A stretch of 64,000 bases of DNA from assembly GCA_014218235.1 (NCBI GenBank), contig CM024759.1, positions 76,901,079-76,965,078 on the forward strand. The letters are read 5' to 3'. Both the position numbers and the translations under genes were made by a program. The first letter of the stretch is position 1, and each line of letters starts with the position of its first letter. The notes under the pieces were generated by a model. The model was not told the origin of the DNA. It made no database searches and worked only from the letters and a program-made list of their open reading frames with translations. Below, one piece after another: positions 24,839-37,091 of this stretch. Origin of the DNA: Colocasia esculenta (lineage: Eukaryota > Streptophyta > Magnoliopsida > Alismatales > Araceae).

Positions 24839-26456
24839 TGAGTACTCATCCGAGGGTGGCGTTTCAACATTGTCCTTGCCAAAGGGGCCGGCTGAGTAGC
24901 TTGATCTACTGGCTTCTCTTGAGGGGCCTGGGCAGCAACTTCGTCCTCCTCATCTGACGGGTCGAAGATAAATGTATTGCCCCGTATCTCCACATCTGGG
25001 GTAGGTTCAGGTTCTTCTCCGCGGAAGACTATCACCCTGTTAAGATTGGGTGGATTGGAATTCTCCCGAGTAGGTGGGGCGGGGTTTGTTCCGCGACCTC
25101 TGCCTTGGCCTCTTTCTCGGCCTCGTCTGCGGCATTGATAGGTCGCTGAGGACGACAAAACTTTTAGGTGGTGGTATCGACACCATATTGCATGAGAAGT
25201 CTTTCAGCATTTCTTCTAACTTCTCAATAGTGAGCTCGTCATCTTTATAGAAGATGGTTAGTTCTTCTGGGAGAGGGAACTTTCACCTTCCTGAGCTTGT
25301 TGGAGTTTCTGACGAAGCCAGTTCTTGAGCCTGGTCTTGCGCTCCATCTCCTCCCAAGGAATATATCGGCCCAAGGGGACTCCATTGGAAGGCTTGGAAG
25401 GGAGATATTCTTCCAGTTCATCAATCAATTTTGAAGCTTTTGCAGGGGGCTCAATTTCTGGGGGCCTCCATCAAGGCAGCTTGCTCTGTCTGCTTCTTCA
25501 GTCTTCTTTCAAGCTTTTCTGTCTGTTTCTTTCTTGCTTCTTCGCCTGAGCAAGCTCGGTCAGAGAAAGACCGTGGGCTTTTGTAGGCGGCTGAGAGGAG
25601 CCCCCCATAGAAGGGCGGCGATATGGAGCCTTGTTTCTGATGAACTTGGGTTGCTCATGCTTTTTCGGGGTCATTGTGACCCAATTACTTTCATCCTGCT
25701 GGGATTGAAAGGTAGCATTGATTGCCTGCTCAATGATGTGGAGAGGCAACTCCTGGAACTCGGCTATGGGAGGGTTCTCAGCTTGTGAGTTCATTTTGGG
25801 GGCATGTTTCTTTTCTTGTCGGACCTCCTCCCGCTGTATGTTAGTACTGGGCAGCTCAGCTTTGTCTTGCCCTTTCAAGGCTTGCTCGGGCCATGTTCAG
25901 ATGATTCAGACTTGATCTGATCTTGTTGACCTTGTGTGAGAGCTAGCTTTTCTTTTCTTTGCGAGCTCGGCCTTTCCGACCTAGCTTGGGGTCGGATTTG
26001 CAATTTTTCATCAGTGTTGATTGTCTGGGCCTGATCACCTCCTGCTTGAGTTTCATCTTCTTGAGGGTTATCTCCCTGGCTTTGTCCTGTCTTCAATTCA
26101 ACATTTTCTTCATGGCCTTTAGCTTCACAGCCTTCTTCATGATTGCAGTCAGCTTCCAATTCTTGAGTTTATTCTCGGGTCTTGTTTTCGGGCCTCAGAG
26201 CCCCGGGTGACTTCAGAGTCAATTCTGGCCTGGTTGTGACCTGACCTCTTCTTTGGTTTAGGGACCTCGCTCTGGATTTGTTCAACTTGCCTTGCCGGTA
26301 TGCTTTCTAGATTGATGGGAATTCCGACATTAGAGGTGGCCATTCAATCTCATAACACTCTTCCACGAAACCAAAGCGGCGTATGATTTCCTCTGTTTGA
26401 ATTTTGGTGTACATATTTCGGGTGAGGTTCCCATAGATGTCCCTCTCGCCACGTCG
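24839..26456 (-). pseudogene. Decayed gag-to-protease segment of element A
   Basis: Short open pieces in several minus frames. 24733-25158 starts with an arginine/glycine-rich stretch (RRRGRERGQGRGRG), possibly nucleic-acid-binding. 25498-25878 is lysine/glutamine-rich. 25875-26343 is E/Q-rich. None has a domain I recognise; frame changes between them indicate frameshifts or introns. Confidence 0.5.
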
Positions 26457-26651
26457 GATAATGGCCTCTATTGATCTTTGCACATCCTTGCATTCACTAG
26501 TTGGATGCGACACCATGCAGTGATATTCGCAATATGAAGGGTGTCTCTTTTCCGCCTCCGTGCGGATAGCTCGTGAGCCGATAGCCAATATCCGACCAGC
26601 TCTGAGGAGGTTATTAAATATCTTGCTGGTGTCCTCCTTTTGGAAAGAGAA
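26457..26651 (-). pseudogene. CHHC module 3 of element A gag region
   Basis: The minus strand encodes FSFQKEDTSKIFNNLLRAG, then a C-x2-H-x4-H-x4-C motif CEYHCMVSHPTSEC (26490-26531), then QRSIEAII. Homologous along its length to modules 1 and 2. Confidence 0.85.
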
Positions 26652-27795
26652 TTCCCAAGGAGATAGCTCAACTGGGGACTGTGGAGCAACTTCAGCCGGA
26701 GGGGCAGTATTATCGACCGGTTGTCCCCTTTCCTTTTCATTAGGACCCATTTTGGCGCTGATCATGTTCACGGAGAAATTCGCCCCAGAAGCCCCTGGGC
26801 AGAGTTTTCTTCAGGGTGGGACATTGATGAGGTCCCATTAGAGGTCGGGCATTGAGCATCACTGGTCCCAAACGCAAAGGTGGAGTGCCCGGGGATATGG
26901 TTCTGGGGGCTGATGGCCTGGCGCCGGGTTTCTGAACATTTCATTTTGAACAAGAGCTTCTTACTGCAGCTGTGAGGAGGCGGTCTTTTATGAATGCCAC
27001 TTCTTGCACTTGCTGAGCTTGCTGACGCTTGATCTGGTCAAGGTCGCAGAGCACCCATTGAAGCATCTCTATCACCGTATCACGAGAGGGCTCCCTGGGC
27101 ACAGCAGATGGCGCAGGCCTCCCGGCCTGTTGATTCTCTTCAGATAGAGGGACTTCTTGCATCGGCTCCTCCAAGTTCTGATGTATAGCATGGACAGATA
27201 GCCCATAGGTGACTTGTGCAGACATTTGGGTATGATGAGCTTCATAAAGGTTTCTGTTCGAAGCCCCTTGACGGACCACATTATCCGAGACTATTGCACG
27301 CACCCCTCTGATAGGGAAAGGTGACCATATCATCCTTCTTTGTTGTAGACATCTGGAGACATTCATCATCTGGCCCCATCTCTCATCATCTGGTATCTTG
27401 CCCCCATAGCCCTTACAGACTCATTCTTGTTGCAGAGCGAGGGGGGGCTCGGTTCACGATCAATTGCTGCAATTGAGGCATTGGTGCCCGCCTTCTGCCT
27501 CGGCCAGGAACTGGAGCAGATGTTTTTGAAAGGCAGGTACCCGGGCGGCTTTCGCCTGCACAGTAGGAGGTGCATCAGGTGGCGGATCCGAAGGCCCTGC
27601 TTCATCATCATTGACTCCGGTAGCACCATTATAGAGAAATTTATAGAGCTTCTCTCTGGCCTTGTCTTTATCAGTTGACTTATGGATGACGTTGACCGAA
27701 TAGGTGACAACGTCAGTGGCTTGATTCACCCGCCTTTGGTTATGTGGCTGCGGTGGGTTGACCAAAAGGCTTCCCATGTCAATTGTTCCTTTGGC

Positions 27796-27969
27796 GATCC
27801 AGGCTTCCACCAAATCTTTGAAGGTATAACAATCTTCGAGATCATGGCCTCTAACCCAGTGGTATGGGCAATAGCCCGGCCGGGCATATATCGATGTTGG
27901 CCGGTATAGCAGCCCTCCGCGTATGCATGCGCGGAAAATCGCCAAAGTTTCTTGGCGTGGAAAGGAATA
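27796..27969 (-). pseudogene. CHHC module 2 of element A gag region
   Basis: YSFPRQETLAIFRACIRGG, then CPYHWVRGHDLEDC (27829-27870), then FKDLVEAWI, followed by NPPQPHNQ. It lies within an open frame 27460-27987 (175 codons). Confidence 0.85.
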
Positions 27970-28394
27970 TAGCCTCTCCACCATCACATCCTCTGTTGAG
28001 CTCGAGGACCTTCAGAAAGCCATCCTCTGGCCGAGGGACGGACCAGGGAAGTAGATGCATTTGCTTGGCGATGAGGCCTATGACTGAGAGCTGGCAATTG
28101 TTCATCCATGGCTCTCAAACGGCCCAATATTTCTCTTTGGCCGTGTTGTAATGATCGGACCCGCCTTTCGAGACCCTGAATGGCTCTCGGCATCCACCGA
28201 TGCAGAGGCTCTTGAGTGCGAGGGGCTCCCCGACCGTGCGAGCGCCGAGTGTTCTAGGGAACACTTTCCTGTGTATCAGGTCCATAAGTTGTTACAGTAG
28301 TATGAATTACATTGGCAGACTACTTCTGTTGATCCTGATCATGAGGTTGTGGAGGGTCGACCCGACCAGTCTTCATAGAAATCAGCTGGCTTTG

Positions 28395-28589
28395 TATCAA
28401 TTTCTCCACTTCATTCTTGAAGACATAACAATCTTCAATTGTATGCCGCAACATTCTATGGTAAGGGCAGTAATTGGGTTCATCTGTCTTGTCAGCTTCC
28501 TGAGGCCTTTTAATGTTTGGCAGCTTGAGCAATTCATTTTTCATGCAGAGGTCAAAGAGTTTCCTCGTATGCTCCCTCTGAAAAGAATA
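28395..28589 (-). pseudogene. CHHC module 1 of element A gag region
   Basis: YSFQREHTRKLFDLCMKNE, then CPYHRMLRHTIEDC (28428-28469), then FKNEVEKLI, followed by DPPQPHDQ. It lies within an open frame 28320-28802 (160 codons). This is the copy nearest the gag core, the normal place for the single CHHC knuckle of Tat gag. Confidence 0.85.
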
Positions 28590-28839
28590 TGGAGTCTTCA
28601 GGCGATCTGCCAATGTGAGTGCCGGAGGTGCTTTTCCTCTTGCCTTGCCCCCAGAACCACCTGAAGTTTCTTCACTTTGACCGCCGCTCGAAGGCGAAAA
28701 GTCCACAACATTTACTTCTTTCCTGTGGCACATTCTTTGTTGGGCTTGGCTTAAAGGCCCCAAATGTCGGGTTCTCGGCGAAGAACATTTCATTTCCGCC
28801 ACTACAGCATTGAGTGATAAAAGCCCTTTATATTGGTTC

Positions 28840-29656
28840 CCAAGAGCTTTTCACTTACTTCGGCTGCCAGGCCCCGCCGACATATGGTGATGGCATCTTC
28901 TTGGGCAGGAGGATTGTCGCACTCATGCTGAAATCCCTCCATCTTTTAATAAAATCAAGAGCAGTCACCCCTTTTTCTGCTTCAGGGAGCAAAGCTCAGC
29001 CAGCGACACTTTCCTTTCTGCCGTCTAGAACCGGTCCAAGAATTTCTTCTGCATGTCGGCCAGTCAACAACAGAATTGGGCCTCAACCTCGAGTACCATT
29101 GAAAGGCGGTACCCATGAGAGATGTTGCAAAGTACCGCAATAAATACGATTCTTCTAGTGCAAGCTCCCCCATGGCCGTCATATAATAGGCCAGATGTTC
29201 ATGCGGGGACGTCTGCCCATCAAATTTCTGCAGTTTGGGCGCCTTGGGGCTATCTGGTGGCAGCTTCTTGAATTGGTGGTGTATCGGATATGGCACCATG
29301 TATAGATCGACAGTAGCAATACCCTCACCATGCTGGGCGAACTTATCTTCAACAAATTTTTCAATCAATCGTCGTTGAGCGACGACCTCTTCTGCTGCAG
29401 AGGCTTGAAGAGATTGAGAGCTTGGGCCTTGGGCTGGCTGTAATTCCAGTATACCACCCGCATCATTCATCGGGATGGGCTGGCGAGGAGCCATAGGCTC
29501 ACTGCCGGCCTGTTGTTCTCTTCGGACATTATAGTTGGGCGCTGGCCTCGCCTGTCGCTGAGCATTGCCATCCCTTTGCCGCTTCGTCTCCAACATGAGA
29601 TTAGTCATCTCAATGTGCCAACGCTGCATGGTTTCATATTTGGCCTCGTCAGACAT
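28840..29656 (-). pseudogene. Gag core of element A (retrotransposon gag domain)
   Basis: Gag forms the virus-like particle around the RNA. The open frame (28982-29656) contains KLQKFDGQTSPHEHLAYY and TAFQWYSRLRPNSVVDW, typical of the plant gag capsid domain. The frame shifts near 29061, then runs DMQKKFLDRF, a TAG, and SLAELCSLKQ. It shifts again near 28983 into FIKRWRDFSMSA. So at least two frameshifts and one stop break it. Confidence 0.8.
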
Positions 29657-30842
29657 TGCATTATAGGCAGCCCTGGAGGGCGGTACAAAGGCCGCATGTT
29701 CATCAGGGTCTTCATAGGGAGGTCGCCACCATCACGGACACTGATATTTTCATCTCCATCATTGTCTTGCTCTATGTCTTGCAGATTATGATGCTGGTCA
29801 TGAGGAAGGCGTTGATCATGCGCCTGGCTCTGACTGGAGGTGCCGCCCTGGCTGCCAAACTGAGCTTGAAGACTTCTCTTGGCATTCCGCGTATTATGGA
29901 ATATTGCATCTGTGCTGGGGTTGGATGCTCCTGCCCCTCCTGCTTCTGTAGGTGCATTCACGGGCTCCACTAGTTCTTTGCCCGAGACATAACATGAGTG
30001 AATCTTTAAACCCCCACCATGCTGAGGCCTCTGGACCAGCCTTCTTCTCTTCACATTCTGGGCCCCTGGCTGGGGTGCTGCCCCCAATCGGTCGAAGACC
30101 GAGATGCGTGAGGGCTGCTGTACATCACCATATTTGTTCTCCTGGCTCATTTCCACCCGCGGGGCAACAAAATTGGTCTCCGGTACGCTCCCTTCCTCTT
30201 CTGCCCGCGAGGGTGTTGAGGTTTAGGAGGTTGGGTCATCAGAAAATCATCTTCTTCTTTAGCTTGGGCATTTTTCTCTGCCCTAAGCTTCCGAATTCTT
30301 CGGGCCTCCTCTTTGATGACCCATATTTGCTTCATCCTGGGCGGCTGCTTTTGCACCGCGCCGCGCTGGAGACAGGAGCGGGTGTCCTTCGTTGCAGTGG
30401 AGTCCTCCTCCCGCAACTGCCGAAGCAATGCGAAGCGGTTGGAGGTAGGAATAGTGGGGACGATATTGCTTTTCGGCAATATGGGCTCGCCCCCATCCAT
30501 CCTGATTCAAAGATCCCCGACAAGAATAGTCTTGCCGGAGTTGGAAGTAATGGCCCTGGGCTTTCTGCCTTTGCGAGCCGAGTGCCGCTCCCTTTTCACG
30601 GGTGCGGCGCTAGTGGAAATGGTATTCACTGAGAAGACTCGGCCTTCACATTGGGGCTTGCTGCCCCCAGCTGGAGTCAGCTTCATTTCCTCCGCTGGCG
30701 CCTCCTGAACCGCGGGGACAACCCCGAGAAAGTATGGCGAGCCGACAACCGCCGGGAAGTCGCCAAAGCATATTGGCGTGGTGAGGTAGCCGCAGCGGGC
30801 GTGGTTCGCCACCACGAGCGGTCCGTATGTCACAACCGCCAT
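29657..30842 (-). pseudogene. Leader ORFs of element A upstream of gag
   Basis: Three consecutive open pieces: 30507-30842 (111 codons), 30147-30500 (117, highly basic, KEEARRIRKLRAEKNAQAKEE) and 29605-30156 (183, Q/H-rich). They are separated by stops or frame changes. Extra ORFs before gag are known in Tat elements; I cannot assign a function. Confidence 0.45.
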
Positions 30843-30940
30843 TGTTTGATGTTTTCCGTTGACTTCCTAGAATGGCAAAGCCAAGTAATCAGGAGTCAAG
30901 TATTAGCATCGGGTCTAGCAAATGTATGAAAGGTAGGAAA

Positions 30941-30958
30941 GGTCCCACGGGCGTGCCA
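30941..30958 (-). other. Primer-binding site of element A
   Basis: Three bases inside the 5' LTR end, the minus strand reads TGGCACGCCCGTGGGACC, beginning with the TGG that pairs with a tRNA CCA end. I cannot name the tRNA with confidence. Confidence 0.7.
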
Positions 30959-32434
30959 GTTTGTTTAGCACGCGAAGAATTTCTTTCAAAATCTTTTATC
31001 TTTTGGAAGAAAAAAGATAAATTTGATGTTTATCTATTTTCGCGGGCGTGCCAGTCTGTTAAAACAGACATTTCATTCATGTATCAGGCGATTTGGGTGT
31101 CGTGTACTGGACCATTCCCCGTCGTTGAGTCGACGTTTTATTTACATCGAGGAGAACTCGAACACCTTTGATACATGGCTAGACCTGATTGTCGAAAACA
31201 TATTATGGGTGAGAAAGGCCTCCCTTCGCATCGGGTTCATCTCCCCATGTGGAATTACGGTCATTTCGTCAACGTATGCATCCACATTGGAGCTGCTTTA
31301 GAAATATTTGTCAAGATGGGGACCTATTTATCATGTTTCCCCATTTTTTTGGACTATTTCATAGAGATGCCCATTTAAATGGGGATTGATTAGCCTCATT
31401 CTTCATGAATTGAGGGCTGATTTATAATTTCACCCCAAACATATGGACTGATTCATCATTCCCTTCATTTCTAGGGGTTGATTCGTGATTTTATCCCAAA
31501 AATGAGGAGTGATTCATCGTTCCCCTATTCCTAGGGACTGATCTGCAATTTCACCCCAAAAAATGAGGACTGATTCACAAAATCTCCCTTGAAATGGGGA
31601 CTGATATATAAATTTCCCTTTATTCATGGACTAGCATGCAAAATCCCCCCTTAAAACATGGACTGATTCACAATTTTTCCATATTTGGGGACTGGTTCAC
31701 AATTTATGGCCACATGAGGGTTAATTTGCAATTTTTTTATAGGGAGGGGTTATTTTGTAATTATTATGGGCCGTATCCCTTTAGGACATCATTTCTGATT
31801 TTTCAGGAATTTTCTAACATTTATCCATGTGTAAGAATTGACTGATTTGAAATAACCATATTTTTTGGTCATTCGTATAAATAAAAATGATTCAGGGTTT
31901 TTTTGTAACTTTTCTTAAGAATAGGGGTGGCCTTATGAAATTTTTTTCTTATCCTTTCTGAGCCTTCAGAATTTTTAGAAATGGCCTTGACATCCCTTTA
32001 CGCAGGGAGCATTAAATTCAGAAGGTTTCCCTGTTTTGGTCATTTATGCAAATAAAAAAAGATACAAGGTTCTTTTGTAATTTCCTCATGCAGAAAATAA
32101 TGCTATGCCCAAGCATATTACGTGAATCATCTCATTTATTTGTTTCTTTTTTGTAGAACAGTCCATAGAGTCCTCCTTCTAAACTTGTGAGGACTGGTTC
32201 ACACTTTACATAACATGTACTTGTCTTAAACAAAAAAATGGCAAGTTTCCGGTCTTCAGCCTTGTATGAAACAAGGCAAGGCAGCAGCGCACAGAACTGT
32301 TCAAAAAAAAAGAGGGGGATTTCTGAACTGTTGGAGATTTTTGAGCTCTTGGAGTCTTCTTCCTTGGAGCTTTCCTGGTGCTTGGAACTTCTTCCTTCTC
32401 GTGGGCTTCCTTTTCTTGGAGCATTGGGTCCCCT

Positions 32435-32440
32435 TTTATA
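32435..32440 (-). promoter_or_regulatory. TATA box in right LTR of element A (promoter of the element)
   Basis: Minus strand CCCCTATAAAAGG. This copy belongs to the 5' LTR and would drive the gag-pol transcript leftward. The GC-rich hairpin array begins roughly 150 bp upstream of it. Confidence 0.6.
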
Positions 32441-32599
32441 GGGGTTGAGCAAGGGGGTGGATATCCCACCGGGGTTTTGTCCCATCGGAGACGAAGCCCA
32501 CCGGAGTCGGAGCCCACCGGAGACGTAGCCCACCGGAGATGGAGCCCATCGGGTATGCATTTATTTCTGTCATGTATATATATTTTTTTCTTTTCTGCC

Positions 32600-33030
32600 A
32601 GAATATTAAACAGAGCACCAGCGGGAGTCCCACCGGGAATGCGGGACCCACAAGGGCACCGGTGGGACTCCCACCGGGCGCACAACCCTGGTGGGGCTCC
32701 CACAGGGCGCGCGACACCGGTGGGGGCCCCACCGGGTGCGCGCGGCCCCGGTGGGAGTCCCACCGGGTGCACAGCACTGGTGGGGGCCCCACCGGGTGCG
32801 CGCGGCCCCGGTGCGACCTCCACCGGGTGCGCAGCACCGGAGGTGCCCCCACCGGTGCGCGCGGCCCCGATGGGACCTCCACCGGGTGCGCCGGTGGTGT
32901 CCCCACCAGGTGCGCGCGGCCCCTGGTGGGGCCTCCACCGAGCGCACAGCCCCGGTGGGGGTCCCACCGGGTGTGGCAGCTCTGGCGCGGCTCCGATGGG
33001 GCCTCCACCGGTGTCGATACCCCGTAAAAC
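32600..33030. repeat. GC-rich hairpin-module array in right LTR of element A
   Basis: Same array as in the left LTR, slightly longer. A 10-bp stem CCCCACCAGG (32901-32910) / CCTGGTGGGG (32922-32931) has an A-T pair where neighbouring modules have G-C, so both arms changed together. Confidence 0.85.
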
Positions 33031-33779
33031 CTGATGGGGGTCCCATCGGGGCATCTCAGTGGGAGATTTCTTTATCAATTCCTGACCACGTGTCATTTCA
33101 TCACGTGGGGCTTTCTTCTTTGTCGTGTGAGAGGGTGGATTTTGGCCACGTCATTTTCGATTGCTGACATGGGTATTTGACCGGACCCCCGCACACTTAA
33201 AAAAATGAACGCCACGTAGGGCGCCTTCCACGGGATATCCCGGGTCATTAAATTTCATTCGCCCGGCATTGGCTCTGATTCCGGACACACCGAAAACGTG
33301 GGATTGACTGATTTCTGTTCTTGGTCAACCCGGGAGATTTTTCTAACACTCCGAAATACACAGAAAGTATTTCTTTTTCTGTATCTAATTTATTCAAAAA
33401 ATTCAAAACAAGTGATTTCATTTCATTCGCTCGTTCTGAAAATTCTGAATAAATAACTTTAAGGATTATTCTTTACCCGGGACTCAGATAAATATTAATC
33501 GGTGGATATTTTATTCCGAAAATACCGGAGTTTATGTGGTTTCAGCCCCAACTTGATTTAGGATGACTCCCCTTCAATATTCAAACATGCACAGAATTCG
33601 AAAATTCGGAACACATGATTTTCTGTCTTTCATTCGTCCCGAAATTTTTGGATAAATGAATTTGAGGGTTGTTTTTATCCGGACTTCCGGACAAATATTT
33701 TTTTCTCCTCCTATACTTGCTCTAAATATTTAAAACAAATATTTCTGGCATGAGGACAAAATTTTCATTCAACAAAGGG

Positions 33780-34248
33780 CATCAATTGCAACTTGATTTA
33801 TTTGAGCAGCTTCAAGTAATTTTCACATATTGATCTTACAATTTCAGTATCCATTTGCTAGATATTACACATCGTTAAGACTTTTCAGATGATTCTGTCG
33901 TACTATTTCGGATTTCACTCTAGCCAGATGAACTAGTGCTCATTTTTTTCCAATTTATCTGTCTCCGCGGCCATTTTTTTGGAAATGGGTTGCAAGGACA
34001 CAATTGGGATTATCTGGTTGAGGGGTTTCTTGCAAACACAATCTTCCTTGAGAGTTGTTTTAAGGTTGTCACTCATATTTTCACCACGTTTGGCCAAACC
34101 GCAGCCATGGCACGGTCCGGTCACCCTAACGGGGTGATCCGGCGGCACGCCGCGGTATGTCATGGATCGGTACGGTTCGGTTGTGGTAGTTTTTTTTTTT
34201 TTACTTCCCCTCTCACATTCAGTGTATTTAAGGGGACTAAATAATATT
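33780..34248. other. Host sequence right of element A, no gene seen
   Basis: Continues the sequence interrupted at 9486. A GC-rich patch (34095-34180) with CCGGCGGCACGCCGCGG and repeated CGGTACGGTTCGG-like words stands out. It may be one end of an unrecognised element (compare 36440-36515). Confidence 0.4.
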
Positions 34249-34565
34249 TAATTGAGATAACATTTTAAACATAAGTTAATTAAACTAATTAAGAGATGAT
34301 ATAAATTATATTAATTTTAATTTAATTTTTAAATTAATTTTTCGTCAAGTAAAAATTGTCTAAAAAATTATTAGATCGACTTAATCTTAACATCTAAGAG
34401 ATCTAAATGGCGTCTAATTAAGATAAAATTTTAAACATAAATTAATTAAGAGATGATACAAATTATAGTAATTTTAATTTAATTTTTTAAATTAATTTTT
34501 TGTAAAGTAAAAATTATTTCAAATTTCATTAGGTCGACCTAATCTCAACATTTATGCATCAATAA
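34249..34565. repeat. AT-rich tandem duplication (~166 bp period)
   Basis: TAATTGAGATAA (34249) and TAATTAAGATAA (34415) start two copies. Each continues with TTTTAAACATAA, AAGAGATGATA, TTAATTTTAATTTAATTTTT, GTAAAAATT and a TCGAC(T/C)TAATCT block. No ORF. Confidence 0.85.
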
Positions 34566-37091
34566 TTTCTGATATTTATATTTCTAGAATTAGTATATTT
34601 TTTGGGTAATTATGATGACTTCAGATTTGATTTGATTTTCAAAACGACTTTCCGTCGAAGTGCGCATAATTAAAGATAATATCAATATTATATTAATAGT
34701 ATAAAATATTTTAAAATTAAAATTAATTATATTTTATACTATTTTGATGCCCGTGCAATGCATGAAAAATGTTAGATTTATATAAATTATATTAGAATTA
34801 GTATGCATAGTTAATAACATTTTTAAATTGAATGGAATTAATAGAAGAAAAAAAATGTTTTTGAATGAACAAAATTTTAAATAATGTCAAATAAAAGTGT
34901 CTTTAAAAAAACTCCATCTTGGAAAGTTCATATGCATCTATATAATTCTAGTAATTAAATATCAAAATAAAAATTCTATCAATTATTTTAGAATGGAAAA
35001 TTTTTATGCTTAAAATAATTAAAAGAAGAAAAATATATCTAAAAATATCATAAGATGATAAATATACAAAATAAATATCTTTAATAAATAAAAAGACTAC
35101 ATGATATATTAGTCTATATTCTGAGGTGTTGATCTTCAGATCCAAACAACAAAACAAAAGCAGTAACTGTGTGTGTCTTCCAAAATATAATGATCGTAAG
35201 TTGTTTTATCATCATGATACATGTTTTTAAATAAAGTACACGTTACAAAGATAAGAACTTGGAGAAAATTAGAGGCAAAAGAGGAAAATAATATTTACAG
35301 TAGAAAAAATGACCAGAAAATTAATGGAAGGTGATGATTTTTTTGACAATGAAAGCTTGTGGCATTTAGAAGATAAGGATTTTTATTAGTAAGTCTGATG
35401 ATGTGAGGTTTCCATTGTCAAAGAAAAGAAGGGTCGGGTGAGGTTTGATGTGATTAATCAATAGTTATTATTATTTTTTATTGCAGAAAAGTGAGAATCC
35501 CGCACTTAGAAAGATCAGGTTTTTTATGGCGGGAATATGATTTTTTTTAATATAAATTTCTATTTTTGGGGAGGGGAATAAGATTGTCCTGATGCAGTAA
35601 TGTGGCAGCACCAAGACTGAGTTATATTATTATAGTATAGATAAGTGGTCATGTCTTACGTATAATTTACTATCTCTTTTAATTTTTTAGTGGCATATTA
35701 ATATTTTATTATAAATTTTAAGATGTTACAATTTTATTTATGAGATCGGATCGATGGTGCTTCCTATTCATGTGGTTAGATGAGTATGTCAGGAATAACT
35801 TTCATGAAGAGTCCAAAGATTAGATCACCATTTTCAGGCTGTAGAGAGGCCGCAATCACTACTGATTTAGATCACGATATGAGAGAAAAGATCGTGAATA
35901 ATCTGTTGTGTCTTTAAGTATATACATTTATTTGATGTGATTTCAGTTGGAGCTAATAGAGGAAGTCGTGGGAAATAACTTTCATGAAGAAGTCTCGAAT
36001 GTGTAGATCATGATATGAGAGAGAATGTGAAGAATAATATGTTATAATTTTGGACACATACCACCAATCGAGGTGATTCAACTTTGAGGACGAAGCTTAA
36101 GAAAAGTAGAACAATTTTGATGAAAATCTCGTGAGTAGATCAACCCATTTTCAGACTGTAGAAAGCGTGATATCTTTGATGGTTCTGGAGAATATGAGAG
36201 AGAAAAGGGAGAGAAAAATTGTGCAGCGTTGAGAATGACTTCTCCTCTAGTTTTGGGGCGATGAGGTTTGGTGAACAGAGCCTCCAGAAGTCTCTTCACG
36301 TGGTGGTGATTTTCTCCTATCCTAGAGAGTTCTAAGATGTGTTTAAGAGAGAGAGAGAGAGTCCAATCTAGAGTTAGAGAGAGAGAGTCCATACACGAGT
36401 TAGTCTTCTCCTATCAAATAAGTTTATTTTTCACCATATCTTAACAGTACGATACGGTACCGTACCGTACTATGGAGAATACGATACGGTCGATCCGAAC
36501 GATACGACGAACCATGATTTTTATATATTTTTTTCCATAATTACACTACATCACAATATCCGTAGTGGCATCCATGCTGTCACCACTATTTTAACACTCC
36601 TTTAATGCAGATATCAATTTAACCCTAGTTATCTTACAATGAAGTTTGGGAAAAAGTCTAGAACGTTGGCCTGAGATTTCTTCTATTTTGTGGGATGGGG
36701 GTGGGAGGGGAAGGCTGTGGTCTGAGGGGATGTCAAGGGGACACTAAAGAATCCAGGAAAAAAATGTCATGAAATCAGCAAAAGGGGTATGATAACTTAA
36801 AAAAGCGATAATGGAGCTAGAGAATAATGTGCAATCACACAGTTGAACCGGCTACGGGAATTCTTATCTTGCTTTGGTCACTTTACTTTTTCTTTAATAC
36901 ATTGTCCAATTGATTAGAAACCAAAAAAAAAAAAAGAGGAATTCTGAAGAGCAGGGATCAAAATCGTCAACAATAAAAAAAATCCATAGTTAGCGAACTT
37001 TTCTGCACCTCAAGTATTCCACCCGTAGGGCATTTATTCCACCTCACCTAAAGCCGGATGATGGAGCAGGTTACAAATTTTTTTTTTGACT
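34566..37091. other. AT-rich intergenic DNA, no gene seen
   Basis: Very AT-rich with no believable ORF. A (GA)n-rich stretch lies at 36342-36388. At 36440-36515 there is a palindromic patch with CGATACGGTACCGTACCG. The open frame 36078-36392 (-) overlaps the GA repeat and shows no conserved features. Confidence 0.5.

Larger units (their letters stand above)
9487..33774 (-). mobile_element. Element A: 24.3-kb Tat-lineage Ty3/gypsy LTR retrotransposon with an antisense PMD gene
   Basis: Two direct LTRs (9487-12035 and 30962-33774) both begin TGTTTAGCACG and end CATTCAACA on the + strand. They are flanked by a perfect 5-bp duplication AAGGG (9482-9486 and 33775-33779). Coding is on the minus strand, so the right LTR is the 5' LTR. 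Next to it is a primer site beginning TGG; next to the left LTR is a G-rich polypurine tract. Order on the minus strand: leader ORFs, gag, CHHC modules, protease, RT, first RNase H, archaeal-type second RNase H, integrase. The second RNase H is the hallmark of the Tat lineage. Between integrase and 3' LTR lie repeats and an oppositely oriented PMD gene. Several stops and frameshifts make it non-autonomous now. Confidence 0.95.
30962..33774 (-). repeat. Right LTR of element A (5' LTR in coding sense)
   Basis: 2813 bp, ending TTCAACA just before the AAGGG duplication. It contains the extra ~143-bp block (about 30984-31126) missing from the other LTR. That block includes CGGGCGTGCCAGT (31043-31055), an exact copy of part of the primer-binding-site junction. 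Confidence 0.95.
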
